This document shows positions 8,824 to 18,965 of a stretch of DNA of 64,000 bases, one piece after another. The notes under the pieces were generated by a model. That model was not told the DNA's origin. It ran no database searches and saw only the letters and a list, made by a program, of their open reading frames with translations. The position numbers and the translations under genes were made by a program. The DNA comes from Azospirillum endophyticum (lineage in GTDB: Bacteria > Pseudomonadota > Alphaproteobacteria > Azospirillales > Azospirillaceae). Numbering within the stretch: position 1 is the stretch's first letter; the number at the start of each line of letters is the position of its first letter. The DNA is taken from the NCBI RefSeq assembly GCF_016595245.1, contig NZ_JAENHM010000030.1:270042-334041 (forward strand). The letters are read 5' to 3'.

Positions 8824-10332
8824 ATGAAGTTCTCCTTCGCCAAGCCGTCCCTGCCGGCGTCCGGCGTGCTCGCCGTGACCGTCGCCGCCGACCGCAGCCT
8901 CGGCCTGATCGGGCGCGAGCTGGACCAGAAGACCGGCGGGGCGCTGGCCCGCGCCATGGCCGCCGCCCGCTTCAACGGCAAGAAGGACGAGACGCTGACG
9001 CTGCTCGCTCCGGCCGGGACCGAACTCGACCGCATCCTGCTGGTCGGCATCGGCAAGAGCGCCGACCTGACCGACCTGATCCTCCAGGCCGCCGGAGGCG
9101 CCGTCGCCGTGGCTCTGGACAAGGTCGCCGACGAGGCGTCGCTGCTGGTCGAATTGCCGGAGGGCGCCACGCTGTCGCCGGCCGCCGCGGCGGCCGAGGT
9201 CGCTTTCGGTGCGCAGCTGCGCAGCTACAAGTTCGACAAGTACCGGACCAACGACAGGAAGTCCGACAAGAAGGAACCGAAGCCCAGCCTGCGCAAGCTG
9301 ACGCTGCTGGTCGAGGACGACGGCGCCGCCAAGGCCGCCTTCAAGAAGCTGGACACGCTGGCCGACGCCATCCGCTTCACCCGCGATCTGGTGTCGGAGC
9401 CGGCCAACGTCATCTATCCGGAAAGCCTCGCCGAGAAGACGAAGGAGCTGGAGCAGTTCGGCGTCGAGGTCGAGATCCTCGACCAGAAGAAGCTGCGGAA
9501 GATCGGCATGGGCGCCCTGCTGGGCGTCGCCCAGGGCAGCGCCTTCGAGCCGCGCGTCGTCGTCATGCGCTGGAACGGCAACCCGGAGGCCGACGACAAG
9601 CGTCCGGTCGCCTTCATCGGCAAGGGCGTGACCTTCGACAGCGGCGGCATCTCGATCAAGGGTGCGGCCGGCATGGAGGACATGAAGTGGGACATGGGCG
9701 GCTCCGCCACCGTGATCGGCACCATGTACGCGCTGGCCGCCCGCAAGGCGAAGGTCAACGCCATCGGCATCGTCGGCCTGGTGGAGAACATGCCGTCCGG
9801 CACGGCGCAGCGTCCGGGCGACATCGTCACCTCGCTGTCGGGCCAGACCATCGAGGTCATCAACACCGACGCCGAAGGCCGTCTGGTGCTGGCCGACTGC
9901 CTGTGGTACGCCCAGGACGTCTACAAGCCCAAGCTGATGATCGACCTCGCCACCCTGACCGGCGCCGTCATCGTCGCGCTGGGTCATGAGCATGCCGGCC
10001 TGTTCGCCAATGACGACGACCTCGCCATGAACCTGACGGCCGCCGGCCTGAAGGTGGGCCAGCCGGTGTGGCGCATGCCGCTGGGCGACGCCTACGACAA
10101 GGAGATCGAGTCGCCGGCCGCCGACATGAAGAACACCGGGTCGGGCGGCGGGGCCGGCAGCATCGTCGGCGCGCAGTTCCTGAAGCGCTTCGTCAACGAG
10201 GTGCCGTGGGCGCACATCGACATCGCCGGCGTGGCCTGGGCGAAGAAGGACGGAGCGACCGTGCCGAAGGGGGCCTCCGCCTTCGGCGTCCGTCTGCTCG
10301 ACCGGTTCGTGGCGGAATTCCACGAGGCTTGA
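8824..10332 (+). CDS. pepA: Leucyl aminopeptidase (M17 cytosol aminopeptidase)
   Basis: A 502-aa M17 metallo-aminopeptidase removing N-terminal residues from peptides in the cytoplasm. The C-terminal catalytic domain shows the two-metal site: GKGVTFDSGGISIK (Lys and Asp), KWDMGGSATV, and the family signature NTDAEGRLVLADCLWYA (Asp, Glu, Arg). The N-terminal macro-like domain (residues 1 to about 170) is normal for PepA. The start ATG 8824 is preceded by AAGAGGACC. In gammaproteobacteria and alphaproteobacteria pepA is often followed by holC, as here; the intervening 249 bp hold a palindromic repeat. Confidence 0.95.
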   Translation: MKFSFAKPSLPASGVLAVTVAADRSLGLIGRELDQKTGGALARAMAAARFNGKKDETLTLLAPAGTELDRILLVGIGKSADLTDLILQAAGGAVAVALDKVADEASLLVELPEGATLSPAAAAAEVAFGAQLRSYKFDKYRTNDRKSDKKEPKPSLRKLTLLVEDDGAAKAAFKKLDTLADAIRFTRDLVSEPANVIYPESLAEKTKELEQFGVEVEILDQKKLRKIGMGALLGVAQGSAFEPRVVVMRWNGNPEADDKRPVAFIGKGVTFDSGGISIKGAAGMEDMKWDMGGSATVIGTMYALAARKAKVNAIGIVGLVENMPSGTAQRPGDIVTSLSGQTIEVINTDAEGRLVLADCLWYAQDVYKPKLMIDLATLTGAVIVALGHEHAGLFANDDDLAMNLTAAGLKVGQPVWRMPLGDAYDKEIESPAADMKNTGSGGGAGSIVGAQFLKRFVNEVPWAHIDIAGVAWAKKDGATVPKGASAFGVRLLDRFVAEFHEA

Positions 10333-10365
10333 GATGTGCCGTTCCGAAGCGGCCCCTCTGCCCCC

Positions 10366-10455
10366 TCTCCCCCCCGCTCACGCGCAAACTTCGTTTGCGC
10401 TGACGCGACAGGCGGACCATAGGTCCGCCGAAAGCGGGGAGAGGGGCGGGGTGAG
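10366..10455. repeat. Palindromic intergenic repeat, family A copy 2
   Basis: Same two-hairpin design as at 8605-8690: GCGCAAAC (10382-10389)/GTTTGCGC (10393-10400) and GGCGGACC (10411-10418)/GGTCCGCC (10422-10429), joined by the shared spacer CTGACGCG(A/G)CAGGCGGACC. The stems differ from copy 1 at paired positions, which supports selection for structure. It sits between pepA and holC. Further C/G-rich complementary tracts continue to about 10560. Confidence 0.75.
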
Positions 10456-10581
10456 GGGGAAGCATGGCAGGATCGATGGGGTTGAGCGGAGGCTTCGCGT
10501 GCTTTGCAAGGCCACGCAGCGCATCCCCCTCACCCCAACCCTCTCCCCGGGGGGGAGAGGGAATGCGTGCTTGGTCCGGCC

Positions 10582-11031
10582 ATGACCGAAGTCCGCTTCT
10601 ACCACCTGCAACGGCGCACGATGGAGCAGGCGCTGCCCAAGATCCTGGAGAAGGTTCTTGAGCGGAACTGGCGTGCCGTCGTGCTGGCCGGCTCGGCCGA
10701 GCGGGTGGACATGCTGAACCAGCATCTGTGGACCTTCGATCCCGGCTCCTTCCTGCCGCACGGGGCGGCGCGCGACGGCTTCGCCGACCGTCAGCCGGTG
10801 TGGCTGACCGATGCCGACGAGAATCCGAACGGCGCCACCGTGCTGGTCACGGTGGACGGCTGCGTCAGCGACCGGATGGACGGTTTCGACCTCGTCTGCG
10901 ACCTGTTCGACGGCAACGACGACGAAGCGGTGCTGGCCGCCCGCCAGCGCTGGAAGGCCTGCAAGGCGGCCGGGCACAGCCTGACCTATTGGCAGCAAAC
11001 CGATCGCGGCGGCTGGGAAAAGCGGGCCTGA
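10582..11031 (+). CDS. holC: DNA polymerase III subunit chi
   Basis: A 149-aa protein matching the HolC/chi family (MTEVRFYHLQRRTMEQALP at the start; LNQHLWTFDPGSFLPHG; QPVWLTDADENPNGATVLV; CDLFDGNDDEAVLAARQRW). Chi links the clamp-loader psi subunit to single-stranded DNA-binding protein at the replication fork. The reading frame stays open upstream to 10504, but that extension is translated repeat DNA. The ATG at 10582 starts the conserved domain. Its position downstream of pepA supports the call. Confidence 0.92.
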   Translation: MTEVRFYHLQRRTMEQALPKILEKVLERNWRAVVLAGSAERVDMLNQHLWTFDPGSFLPHGAARDGFADRQPVWLTDADENPNGATVLVTVDGCVSDRMDGFDLVCDLFDGNDDEAVLAARQRWKACKAAGHSLTYWQQTDRGGWEKRA

Positions 11032-11159
11032 CGGGCGGCCGGATCGGGTGGCTTGTCGCATCACGATCATTATGCTCAACCATCTCGACCGATAATTTCA
11101 ATTGCATTCGATTCGTTCAGAGGCAACTCTGTTTGCCTACTCGCGCGGTTCAAAGGTGC

Positions 11160-12386
11160 ATGCTCCCGATGAACAGGAGCCAGATCGACCCGGCGCTCGC
11201 CCAGCAGGTCAAGGACGCGAGCATCCTGATCGTGGACGACAATCCGTCCAACGTCGAACTGCTGCGGGAAATCCTGAGTCATGACGGCTACAGCCGGGTG
11301 CGCGGCGAAACCGATCCGCGCCGGGTGCCGGATCTCTGCGCGGCGGAGCCGTTCGACCTGCTGCTGATCGACATCCGCATGCCGCACATGAGCGGCTTCG
11401 ACCTGATGGAACTGCTGAAGCCGATCTTCGGCGACGATCACGTTCCGATCCTGGTGCTGACCGCCCAGACCGACCAGGAAACCCGGCGCAAGTCGCTGGA
11501 ACTGGGCGCCAACGACTTCCTGACCAAGCCCTTCATCGCCTGGGAGCTGCTGCACCGTGTCCGCAACATGGTGGAGATCCGCAAGCTCTACCGCCGCGCC
11601 GCGGAACAGAACCGCGAACTCGAGCGCCGGGTGTCGGAGCGCACCGCCGAACTGTCGGATGCCCTGGAGGCGGCGTGCAAGGCCGACCGTGCCAAGCTGG
11701 ATTTCCTGGCGGTGATGAGCCACGAGCTGCGCACGCCGCTGAACTCCATCATCGGCTTCGCCGACGTGCTGGCGGGCGAGGGGATGGGCAAGCTGGGCCA
11801 TCCCGACTACCTGGAATATGTGAAGCTGATCGAGGAAAGCGGCCGGTCGCTGCTGACCATGGTCAACAACATCCTGGACTACACGCGCGGCTCCACCGGC
11901 TCCATCGAGATCCAGGAAAGCGACGTCAACATCCCCCAGCTGCTGGCCGGCTGCAGCGACATGCTGGCGCCGAAAGCGGCGGCGAAGCGGCTGACGGTGG
12001 CCGTCCGTCCCTGTCCGCCCTTCCGCATGCGCATCGACCGACGCCGGCTGCGCGAGATGGTGCTGAACCTGCTGGACAATGCGGTGAAGTTCACCCAGCC
12101 CGCCGGCCATGTCGCGTTGACGGTGGAGGATCGCGGCAACTTCGTCGGCCTGACCGTGCGCGACGACGGTCCCGGCATTCCGACCGAACTGATCGGCCGC
12201 ATCTTCAATCCCTTCACCCAGGCCGAACGCTCGCTGGTCCGCCGGCATGAGGGGGTCGGTCTGGGGCTGCCCATCGTCCGGCGCTTCGCCGAGCTGCATG
12301 GCGGCGGGGTGGAGGTCGACAGCGCGCCCGGACGGGGCACGGCGGTGACGATCCTGCTGCCGAAGGAGCGGTTGCTGGAGGGGTGA
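11160..12386 (+). CDS. Receiver-histidine kinase hybrid (REC-HisKA-HATPase)
   Basis: A soluble 408-aa two-component protein with an N-terminal receiver (SILIVDDNPSNVELLREIL; phospho-acceptor D71 in LLLIDIRMPHMSG), a short coiled coil (NRELERRVSERTAELSDALE), a HisKA helix with H188 in FLAVMSHELRTPLNSIIGF, and an ATPase domain (NLLDNAVKFT N-box; VRDDGPGIP G1; EGVGLGLPIV G2). It has no membrane segment or sensor domain, so it probably relays signals from another kinase. ATG 11160 and ATG 11169 are both plausible starts. The frame open upstream (to 10728) overlaps holC and is not coding. Confidence 0.9.
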   Translation: MLPMNRSQIDPALAQQVKDASILIVDDNPSNVELLREILSHDGYSRVRGETDPRRVPDLCAAEPFDLLLIDIRMPHMSGFDLMELLKPIFGDDHVPILVLTAQTDQETRRKSLELGANDFLTKPFIAWELLHRVRNMVEIRKLYRRAAEQNRELERRVSERTAELSDALEAACKADRAKLDFLAVMSHELRTPLNSIIGFADVLAGEGMGKLGHPDYLEYVKLIEESGRSLLTMVNNILDYTRGSTGSIEIQESDVNIPQLLAGCSDMLAPKAAAKRLTVAVRPCPPFRMRIDRRRLREMVLNLLDNAVKFTQPAGHVALTVEDRGNFVGLTVRDDGPGIPTELIGRIFNPFTQAERSLVRRHEGVGLGLPIVRRFAELHGGGVEVDSAPGRGTAVTILLPKERLLEG

Positions 12387-12397
12387 GGCGCACCCCT
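12379..12397. terminator. Candidate hairpin between convergent genes
   Basis: AGGGGTG (12379-12385) pairs with CACCCCT (12391-12397) across a 5-base loop, overlapping the kinase stop. There is no U-tract, so the terminator role is only inferred from its position between convergent genes. Confidence 0.35.
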
Positions 12398-12413
12398 GCC
12401 GATGGCCCCCGCA

Positions 12414-13181
12414 TCAGTGAAAGGTGAACATCTCCGGTGCCGCGCCGATGCGCGCCACCAGGCCGCCGCTGGGCGGCACGCGGCGCCATTGGTCGCGCTG
12501 GGCGTCGACCGGCTCCGACACCACGATCAGGCCATTGTCGCCGCGGCGCCAGTAGAGGCTGGGCGGCTTGTCGTCGGACGCCCAGCGTACCGCCCACACC
12601 CGCTCGCCGTCGGTCCAGGTGGCGGTGAAGCGCAACGGCGCGGTGATGTCCAGCGCCCGCATCTCGTCGCGGACGGCATGCAGCACGCGCTGGAAGGCGC
12701 CGACCGAATCGCGCTCCAGCCCTTGGCCCAGGGCGGCCAGGAAGATGGCCTCGCTGTCGGTGGTGCCGGTGCGCGTGCTGTACAGCTCGTCCGGGATCAT
12801 CGCCTCCACCCGGCGGCGCAGGCGGGGCCAGTCGCCGATCTGTCCATTGTGCATGAACAGGAAGCGGCCGGCCTTGAACGGGTGGCAGTTGGCCCGGCTG
12901 ACCGCGGTGCCGGTCGCCGCCCGCACATGGGCGAAGAACAGGTGGGAGCGGACATGGTTGCAGATCGACTGCAGGTTCTCGTCCGACCAGGCCGGCCGGA
13001 TCTCGCAATAGCGGCCGGGTTCGGTCCGCTCGCTGTACCAGCCGACACCGAAACCGTCGCCGTTGGTCTCTGTCTTCGCCTCCGCGGCGTGCATCGACTG
13101 TTCGATCAGGGAATGGCAGGGCGTGCAGACCAGTGTTTCCAGGAACACTGGCTCGCCGCAATAGGCAAGAAACCGACACAT
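12414..13181 (-). CDS. Class II glutamine amidotransferase (YafJ/EgtC-like)
   Basis: A 255-aa Ntn-type glutaminase. The start is decided by the chemistry: ATG 13181 gives MCRFLAYCGEP, so Met removal leaves Cys as the N-terminal nucleophile. The longer open frame, which starts 15 bases upstream, would bury it. Other class II signatures are NGDGFGVGWY, FFAHVRAATGT, NCHPFKAGRFLFMHNGQI and TTDSEAIF. Such proteins hydrolyse glutamine or a gamma-glutamyl amide; E. coli YafJ has no firm role, and EgtC acts in ergothioneine synthesis. No egtB/D neighbours are seen here, so the substrate is open. Confidence 0.88.
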   Translation of the reverse strand: MCRFLAYCGEPVFLETLVCTPCHSLIEQSMHAAEAKTETNGDGFGVGWYSERTEPGRYCEIRPAWSDENLQSICNHVRSHLFFAHVRAATGTAVSRANCHPFKAGRFLFMHNGQIGDWPRLRRRVEAMIPDELYSTRTGTTDSEAIFLAALGQGLERDSVGAFQRVLHAVRDEMRALDITAPLRFTATWTDGERVWAVRWASDDKPPSLYWRRGDNGLIVVSEPVDAQRDQWRRVPPSGGLVARIGAAPEMFTFH

Positions 13182-13344
13182 CGACCGACGCACCATGGCA
13201 GCCGCGACAGGGACTGCGTCAATTTGACCCGATGCGCCGTGTGAAACAAGAGGGCCGGTTCACGGAACCGTCATGTCGCCCGGCACCTGTTGCATTTCCG
13301 CCGGTCGGCGCCGGGACCGTCCGACGCTTGTCACGGCAGGGGGA

Positions 13345-14409
13345 TCACCAGACCAGCTTGGGCAGGGCGGCGACGCGCAGCGGGCCGACGAACAGGGCGC
13401 GGTCCTGCACGGTGACCGGGGCGGTGACCACCGGCTCGCCGTTCGGGCCGGTCGGGCGGGCCAGCATCGCCAGCACGGTTCTGGCGATGGCCGCCTCGTT
13501 CGGGCGCATCATCGGCTTCATCGCGTCCAGGATCGCCGGTGCGCCGCGGATTTCCGCGGTGAGCGCCGCCTGCGGCTGCAACTGGGCGTCCAGCGCCAGC
13601 GTGCCCGACAGCACCGCGCCCAGCGGTCCCCAATCCAGCGCCAGCCGATCGACCTCCACCGTGCCGCCGTCGCGGCTCCAGGCCGACAGGCTGGCGGGTT
13701 CCGGCCGGGGCGGGGTTCCCATGATGCGCAGGGTCAGTTCCGTCCGCTTCACCTCGCGGCCCAGCGTCGGCGGCATGCCGTCGGGCAGGGTCAGGCCGTC
13801 GGCGGTCAGCGTCAGGGTCAGGCCGGCGGTCGTGCGCTCGGCCGGCGGCCGGTCCGGTTGGGCGGCTCCGATATCCAGGGCGGCGACCGGCACCGGCTGG
13901 CCGGCGACCTGCGCGGTCAGGCCGGTGAATCGCAGCGCCAGTCGCTCCAGCGTCCCCGACAGCCGCATGACGAGGTCGCCGGTGCCCCCCTGGGGGGCCA
14001 GGATGTCGATCGGCGGCTGGCCGGGCTGGACGACGGACAGCCGCTGCTCGCCGGGAAAGGCCAGGGCGATGCGGGTCGGGTTCCAGGGGGCCGCCTCCGC
14101 CACCAGGCGGGCGCCCTGCCAGTCGGCACCGCGGGTCGCCAGATGCGGCGTCTGCAGCTCGGCCCGCAGGGTGAAGGGGAAGCCATGGATCGTCAGTCCG
14201 CCATGCTCCACCACCGCTCCGTTGGCGCGCTGGTCGGCGACCCAGCTTTCCAGCCCGTCCCGCACGGAGCGGGCCGCCTGCCACCACCACAGCGAATAGG
14301 CCAGGGCGGGCAGCAGCAGCGCCATCAGCACCAGGACGGTCGCGATCCGGCGCCCGGTCAGCAGGCGGCGCGGTGCGGAAGGGGTGGGGGTGGGTCGCAT
14401 CGGTGGCAT
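13345..14409 (-). CDS. DUF2125 domain protein, membrane-anchored
   Basis: A 354-aa protein with one N-terminal membrane segment (VLVLMALLLPALAYSLWWW, about residues 25-44) and a large periplasmic region. The motifs WWWQAARSVRDGLESWVADQR and HGGLTIHGFPFTLRAEL match the alphaproteobacterial DUF2125 family. The repeated beta-strand style recalls AsmA-like envelope proteins. The function is not known; an envelope role is inferred from topology only. It is divergent from the ChaC gene (start 14531). Confidence 0.75.
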   Translation of the reverse strand: MPPMRPTPTPSAPRRLLTGRRIATVLVLMALLLPALAYSLWWWQAARSVRDGLESWVADQRANGAVVEHGGLTIHGFPFTLRAELQTPHLATRGADWQGARLVAEAAPWNPTRIALAFPGEQRLSVVQPGQPPIDILAPQGGTGDLVMRLSGTLERLALRFTGLTAQVAGQPVPVAALDIGAAQPDRPPAERTTAGLTLTLTADGLTLPDGMPPTLGREVKRTELTLRIMGTPPRPEPASLSAWSRDGGTVEVDRLALDWGPLGAVLSGTLALDAQLQPQAALTAEIRGAPAILDAMKPMMRPNEAAIARTVLAMLARPTGPNGEPVVTAPVTVQDRALFVGPLRVAALPKLVW

Positions 14410-14530
14410 GTCCGTTCCATCTCCGTCCCGTTATAGCGACCCCGGTACCCGCATGCTAGGCTCGGCCGTCGCCGATTCGCTTCCGGTTTCTCCGGCGACG
14501 CCACCATCTCCAGTCCATCGACCGGCTTCC

Positions 14531-15136
14531 ATGGCTCCCGATTCACCGCTTCCGCTTCCTGCCTGGACCGGCGACATCGCCGTCGAACCCGGTACCGACC
14601 TGTGGGTGTTCGGCTATGGCTCGCTGATGTGGAACCCCGGTTTCGCCTTCGCCGAGCGCCATGCGGCAACCCTGCCGGGATACCACCGCAGCTTCTGCGT
14701 CGCCTCCCACCGCTACCGCGGAACGCCGGAGCGGCCAGGGCTGGTGCTGGGGCTGGACCGCGGCGGCTCCTGCCGGGGCATCGTCTTCCGGGTGACCGCG
14801 GCGGAGGTGCCGTCCACGCTCGATTACCTGTGGGAACGGGAGATGGACAACCGGGTCTATCTGCCGAGGATGCTGCGCGTGCGCCTGCGCGACGGCCGGT
14901 CGGCGGCGGGGCTGGAGACGGTCGACGCCTGCTGCTTCGTCGTCGACCGCAGCCACCCGCAATATTGCCGGGGCCTGGACGAGACCGCGGTCGTTTGCCG
15001 CATCGCCGGCTGTTGCGGCCAGCGCGGCCCCAACATCGACTACCTCGCCAACACGGTGGAGCATTTGAAGCAGCTGGGGATCTGCGATTCCCGGCTGTCG
15101 GATCTGTATGATCGGGTGCGCGGCCATCCGGGGTGA
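14531..15136 (+). CDS. ChaC-like gamma-glutamylcyclotransferase
   Basis: A 201-aa member of the ChaC/GGCT family, which cleaves glutathione to 5-oxoproline and Cys-Gly. The nucleotide-like binding motif VFGYGSLMWNP lies near the N-terminus and the catalytic Glu is in DYLWEREMDNRVY. LANTVEHLKQLGI and the C-terminal LYDRVRGHPG also fit. ATG 14531 starts just before the conserved domain; the frame is open to 14384, leaving other starts (for example 14453) possible. It probably acts in glutathione turnover in the cytoplasm. Confidence 0.87.
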   Translation: MAPDSPLPLPAWTGDIAVEPGTDLWVFGYGSLMWNPGFAFAERHAATLPGYHRSFCVASHRYRGTPERPGLVLGLDRGGSCRGIVFRVTAAEVPSTLDYLWEREMDNRVYLPRMLRVRLRDGRSAAGLETVDACCFVVDRSHPQYCRGLDETAVVCRIAGCCGQRGPNIDYLANTVEHLKQLGICDSRLSDLYDRVRGHPG

Positions 15137-15209
15137 GGAGGCTTCGTCGCCGGGCGCATGGGTCGCGTCACGCTGGCACCCCGCCGGTCGGGCGCCCATC
15201 TTGAGGGCC

Positions 15210-17189
15210 ATGACGTTCCTGCGCATCCGGGCTGTTGCCCTGGCGGCAGCGGCGCTGGCCTTGGGCGTGGTCGTCCCGGCCGCCGCCGCGCCGCTGCATC
15301 ACGACATCGAGCTGACGCTCGATCCCGCCGCCGGCCGGATGGAGGCGGTGGATCGGCTGGCATTGCCGGCCGGGCCGCAGTCGCTGCGGCTGGATCCGGC
15401 GCTGACGCTGCAGGAGGTCAGGGCCGGCGGCCGGATCGTTCCGGTGGACCGGCGCGGCGACCGGCTGCGGCTGGTGGTGCCGGAGGGGAACGGGCCGGAA
15501 GGAGGCGAGCCGCTGACCATCCGCTATGGCGGCCGGCTGCCCGGCTTCACCGCCGGCACCGGTCTTGCGCTGGATGGGGAGGGCGCCTTCCTGCCGGGTC
15601 TCGGCGGCTGGCTGCCCGATCCGGCATCGGCAGCCGATGAGCCGCCGACTCTGCCGCCGACTTGGCGCCTGTCGGTGTGGGTTCCGGCACCGTATGTCGC
15701 GGTCGCCACCGGGCGGCTGGTGGACGAGACGCGCGACGAAGCCGGCTATCGCGCGGTGTTCGAGGAAAGCCGCAGCGTTGAGGAGCCCTCCGTCTTCGCC
15801 GGCACCTGGATCGTCGAGGAGCGGATGGCGGGAGGATTGCGCCTGCGGCTCTACCGCCATCCGGAGCAGGAGGGGTTGGCCGACGGCTATCTCGGCCTGT
15901 CGGAGCAGGCGATCGCCGCCGGCGCCACCCGCATCGGCCGCTATCCCTTCGACGGCTTCAGCATCGTCTCGGTTCCGCCGCCGGTGGGGCTGGGCTTCCC
16001 CGGCCTGACCGCCATCGGCCGCGCGGTGCTGCCGCTGCCCTTCATCCGCAGCCAGTCGCTGACCCACGAGATCATGCACAACTGGTGGGGCAACGGGGTG
16101 CGGGTGGGCGAGGGCGGCAACTGGGCGGAGGGGCTGACCACCTACATGGCCGATTATGCCGCCGCGCGCGAACGCGGCGCCGATGCCGCCCGGGCGATGC
16201 GGCTGGACTGGCTGCGCGACTATGCCGCCCTGCCGGCCGAGCGCGACCGCCCGCTGACCGCGTTCCTGTCCAAGACGCACGACGCTTCGCAGATCGTCGG
16301 CTACGGCAAGGCGGCGATGCTGTTCCACATGCTGGAGGCGGAGGTCGGACGGAGCGCCTTCGACGCCGGCATCCGCCGCTTCTGGAGCGACCATGCCTTC
16401 GGCAACGCCGGCTGGTCGGACCTGCGGCATGCCTTCGAGGCATCGTCGGGCCGCGACCTGGGGGGGCTGTTCGCCCAATGGGTGGAGCGGCGTGGAGCAC
16501 CGATGCTGACCCTGCTCGATGCCCGTGCCGACGCCGGCGGCGTATCGTTGACCCCGCGGCAGGACGCGGACGCGCCCTATGCCTTGACGGTGCCGGTGCG
16601 GCTGGAGACCGCGGCCGGGGTGGAGGAGCATGCCGTCCGCTTCGACGGCCGGCAGGCGACGCTGCGCGTGCCGGCCGCGGCGGCGGTGCGGGCGGTGTCG
16701 GTCGACCCCGGCTTCGACCTGTTCCGCCGCCTGGCGCCGGGAGAGGCGCCGCCGATCCTGCGCGACGTCACCCTGCGCCCCGGCGCGGAGCGGGTGATCG
16801 CCGCCGACGGCGACGCGGCGGAAGCGGCGCGGACATTGGCGGGCAGGCTGATGGACGGTGCGGCGCGGGAGGGCGGCGAAGGAAGCGCTCCCGTGCTGCT
16901 GGTGGGCACCGATGCGGCGGTGGCGCGGGAGTTGGCGACGCGCGGGCTCGGACCGGTGCCGGCGGAACTGGCCGGCCGCGGCAGTGCGCGGGTCTGGGTG
17001 TCGCGCGCGGCGGATGGGCGGACGGCCCTGGTGGTGGCGGCCGCGGATGCTGACGCCCTGCGCGCCCTTGTGCGGCCGCTGCCCCATTACGGGCGGCAGA
17101 GCTGGCTGGTGTTCGATGGGGCGAAGGCGGCGGACCGCGGGGTGTGGGCGGTCGGCGACAGTCCGTTGCGGCGTGACGTGGGTCGGTGA
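15210..17189 (+). CDS. Exported M1-like zinc metallopeptidase
   Basis: A 659-aa protein with a signal peptide (MTFLRIRAVALAAAALALG, cleavage after PAAAA) and a gluzincin catalytic domain: HEIMHNWWGNG with zinc ligands H286 and H290, and a downstream Glu in NWAEGLTTY (E307). M1 aminopeptidases normally have 18 residues between the second His and the third ligand; here there are 16. The exopeptidase GAMEN motif is not seen, so endopeptidase or other activity is possible. An N-terminal beta domain precedes the catalytic part, and the C-terminal 180 residues are unassigned. ATG 15210 follows TTGAGGG and begins the signal peptide. Confidence 0.82.
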   Translation: MTFLRIRAVALAAAALALGVVVPAAAAPLHHDIELTLDPAAGRMEAVDRLALPAGPQSLRLDPALTLQEVRAGGRIVPVDRRGDRLRLVVPEGNGPEGGEPLTIRYGGRLPGFTAGTGLALDGEGAFLPGLGGWLPDPASAADEPPTLPPTWRLSVWVPAPYVAVATGRLVDETRDEAGYRAVFEESRSVEEPSVFAGTWIVEERMAGGLRLRLYRHPEQEGLADGYLGLSEQAIAAGATRIGRYPFDGFSIVSVPPPVGLGFPGLTAIGRAVLPLPFIRSQSLTHEIMHNWWGNGVRVGEGGNWAEGLTTYMADYAAARERGADAARAMRLDWLRDYAALPAERDRPLTAFLSKTHDASQIVGYGKAAMLFHMLEAEVGRSAFDAGIRRFWSDHAFGNAGWSDLRHAFEASSGRDLGGLFAQWVERRGAPMLTLLDARADAGGVSLTPRQDADAPYALTVPVRLETAAGVEEHAVRFDGRQATLRVPAAAAVRAVSVDPGFDLFRRLAPGEAPPILRDVTLRPGAERVIAADGDAAEAARTLAGRLMDGAAREGGEGSAPVLLVGTDAAVARELATRGLGPVPAELAGRGSARVWVSRAADGRTALVVAAADADALRALVRPLPHYGRQSWLVFDGAKAADRGVWAVGDSPLRRDVGR

Positions 17190-17192
17190 GCC

Positions 17193-17238
17193 GCCTCCGG
17201 CCCGACCGTCCCGCTCGGCAGGAGGTCGGGCCGGAGGC
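17193..17238. terminator. Bidirectional hairpin between convergent genes
   Basis: A perfect 15-bp inverted repeat: 17193-17207 (GCCTCCGGCCCGACC) and 17224-17238, with a 16-base loop, located between the convergent M1-like peptidase and COG0523 genes. It lacks a U-tract but is well placed to end both transcripts. Confidence 0.6.
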
Positions 17239-17246
17239 CGTTCATC

Positions 17247-18418
<1,172 letters not shown>

Positions 18419-18422
<4 letters not shown>

Positions 18423-18889
18423 CGGGGAGTCTCCTGACAGGATTTGCACAGGCCGCGCACCTCGACGGTGGGGCGCTGGACACGGAAGCCGCGCTCGGCC
18501 GCCGCGGCGGTGATGGCGGTGCCGACGCCGGGATCGTCGATCTCGGCGGCGTCGCCGCAGGCCTCGCAGACCAGGAACTGGCCGGAATGGACATTTCCGG
18601 GCGCGGCGCAGCCGACATAGGCGTTCAGCGATTCGATACGGTGGACCAGCCCCTGTTCGACCAGGAACTCCAGCGCGCGGTAGACGGTCAGCGGGGCCGC
18701 CGCCTTGCCGTCCTGCTGGCTGAGATCCTCCAGGATCGCATAGGCGCCGCGCGGCCGGTGGCTGGACCACACCAGCTCCAGCACGCGGCGGCGGAGCGCG
18801 GTCAGCCGCGCGCCCCGTTCGGCGCACAGCGCGTCCGCACGGGTGAGGGCATCGGCGATGCAGTGCGTGTGGTCGTGGAGCGAAGACAT
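18419..18889 (-). CDS. zur: Fur-family zinc uptake regulator
   Basis: A 156-aa Fur-type repressor. The winged helix (GARLTALRRRVLELVW; TVYRALEFLVEQGLVHRIES) and the C-terminal metal sites are clear. Cys pairs in FLVCEACGDAAEI and GLCKSCQETPR form the structural zinc site. The Zur assignment, rather than Fur, rests on the overlap with a COG0523 metallochaperone gene and on a Zur-like operator just upstream. The frame is open to 19099, but ATG 18889 (MSSLHDHTH) begins the domain. It should repress its own operon when zinc is sufficient. Confidence 0.9.
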
Positions 18890-18893
18890 GGGT

Positions 18894-18906
18894 GTTACTT
18901 TATAAC
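18894..18906 (-). promoter_or_regulatory. Candidate Zur operator
   Basis: Read on the minus strand: GTTAT-AAA-GTAAC, an imperfect palindrome resembling the GTTATAnnnTATAAC-type Zur boxes of proteobacteria. It lies only five bases upstream of the zur ATG, where bound repressor would cover the ribosome-binding site region and block transcription. This implies autoregulation of zur and the COG0523 gene. Confidence 0.55.
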
Positions 18907-18935
18907 GCTTCGGCCGCCGATGCAACGCGGCACGG

Positions 18936-18965
18936 AAAAAGCGGCCCCGGGGGTGCCGGGGCCGC
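18936..18965 (-). terminator. Rho-independent terminator downstream of the photolyase gene
   Basis: On the minus strand a GC-rich stem (GCGGCCCCGG / CCGGGGCCGC type, 18941-18965) is followed by TTTTT (18940-18936). It ends the photolyase transcript before the zur promoter. The remaining 212 bp up to the photolyase stop hold nothing recognisable. Confidence 0.8.

Noticed and set aside
10728..11159. N-terminal extension of the receiver-kinase gene
   Set aside because: It overlaps holC in another frame. The receiver domain begins only after ATG 11160/11169.
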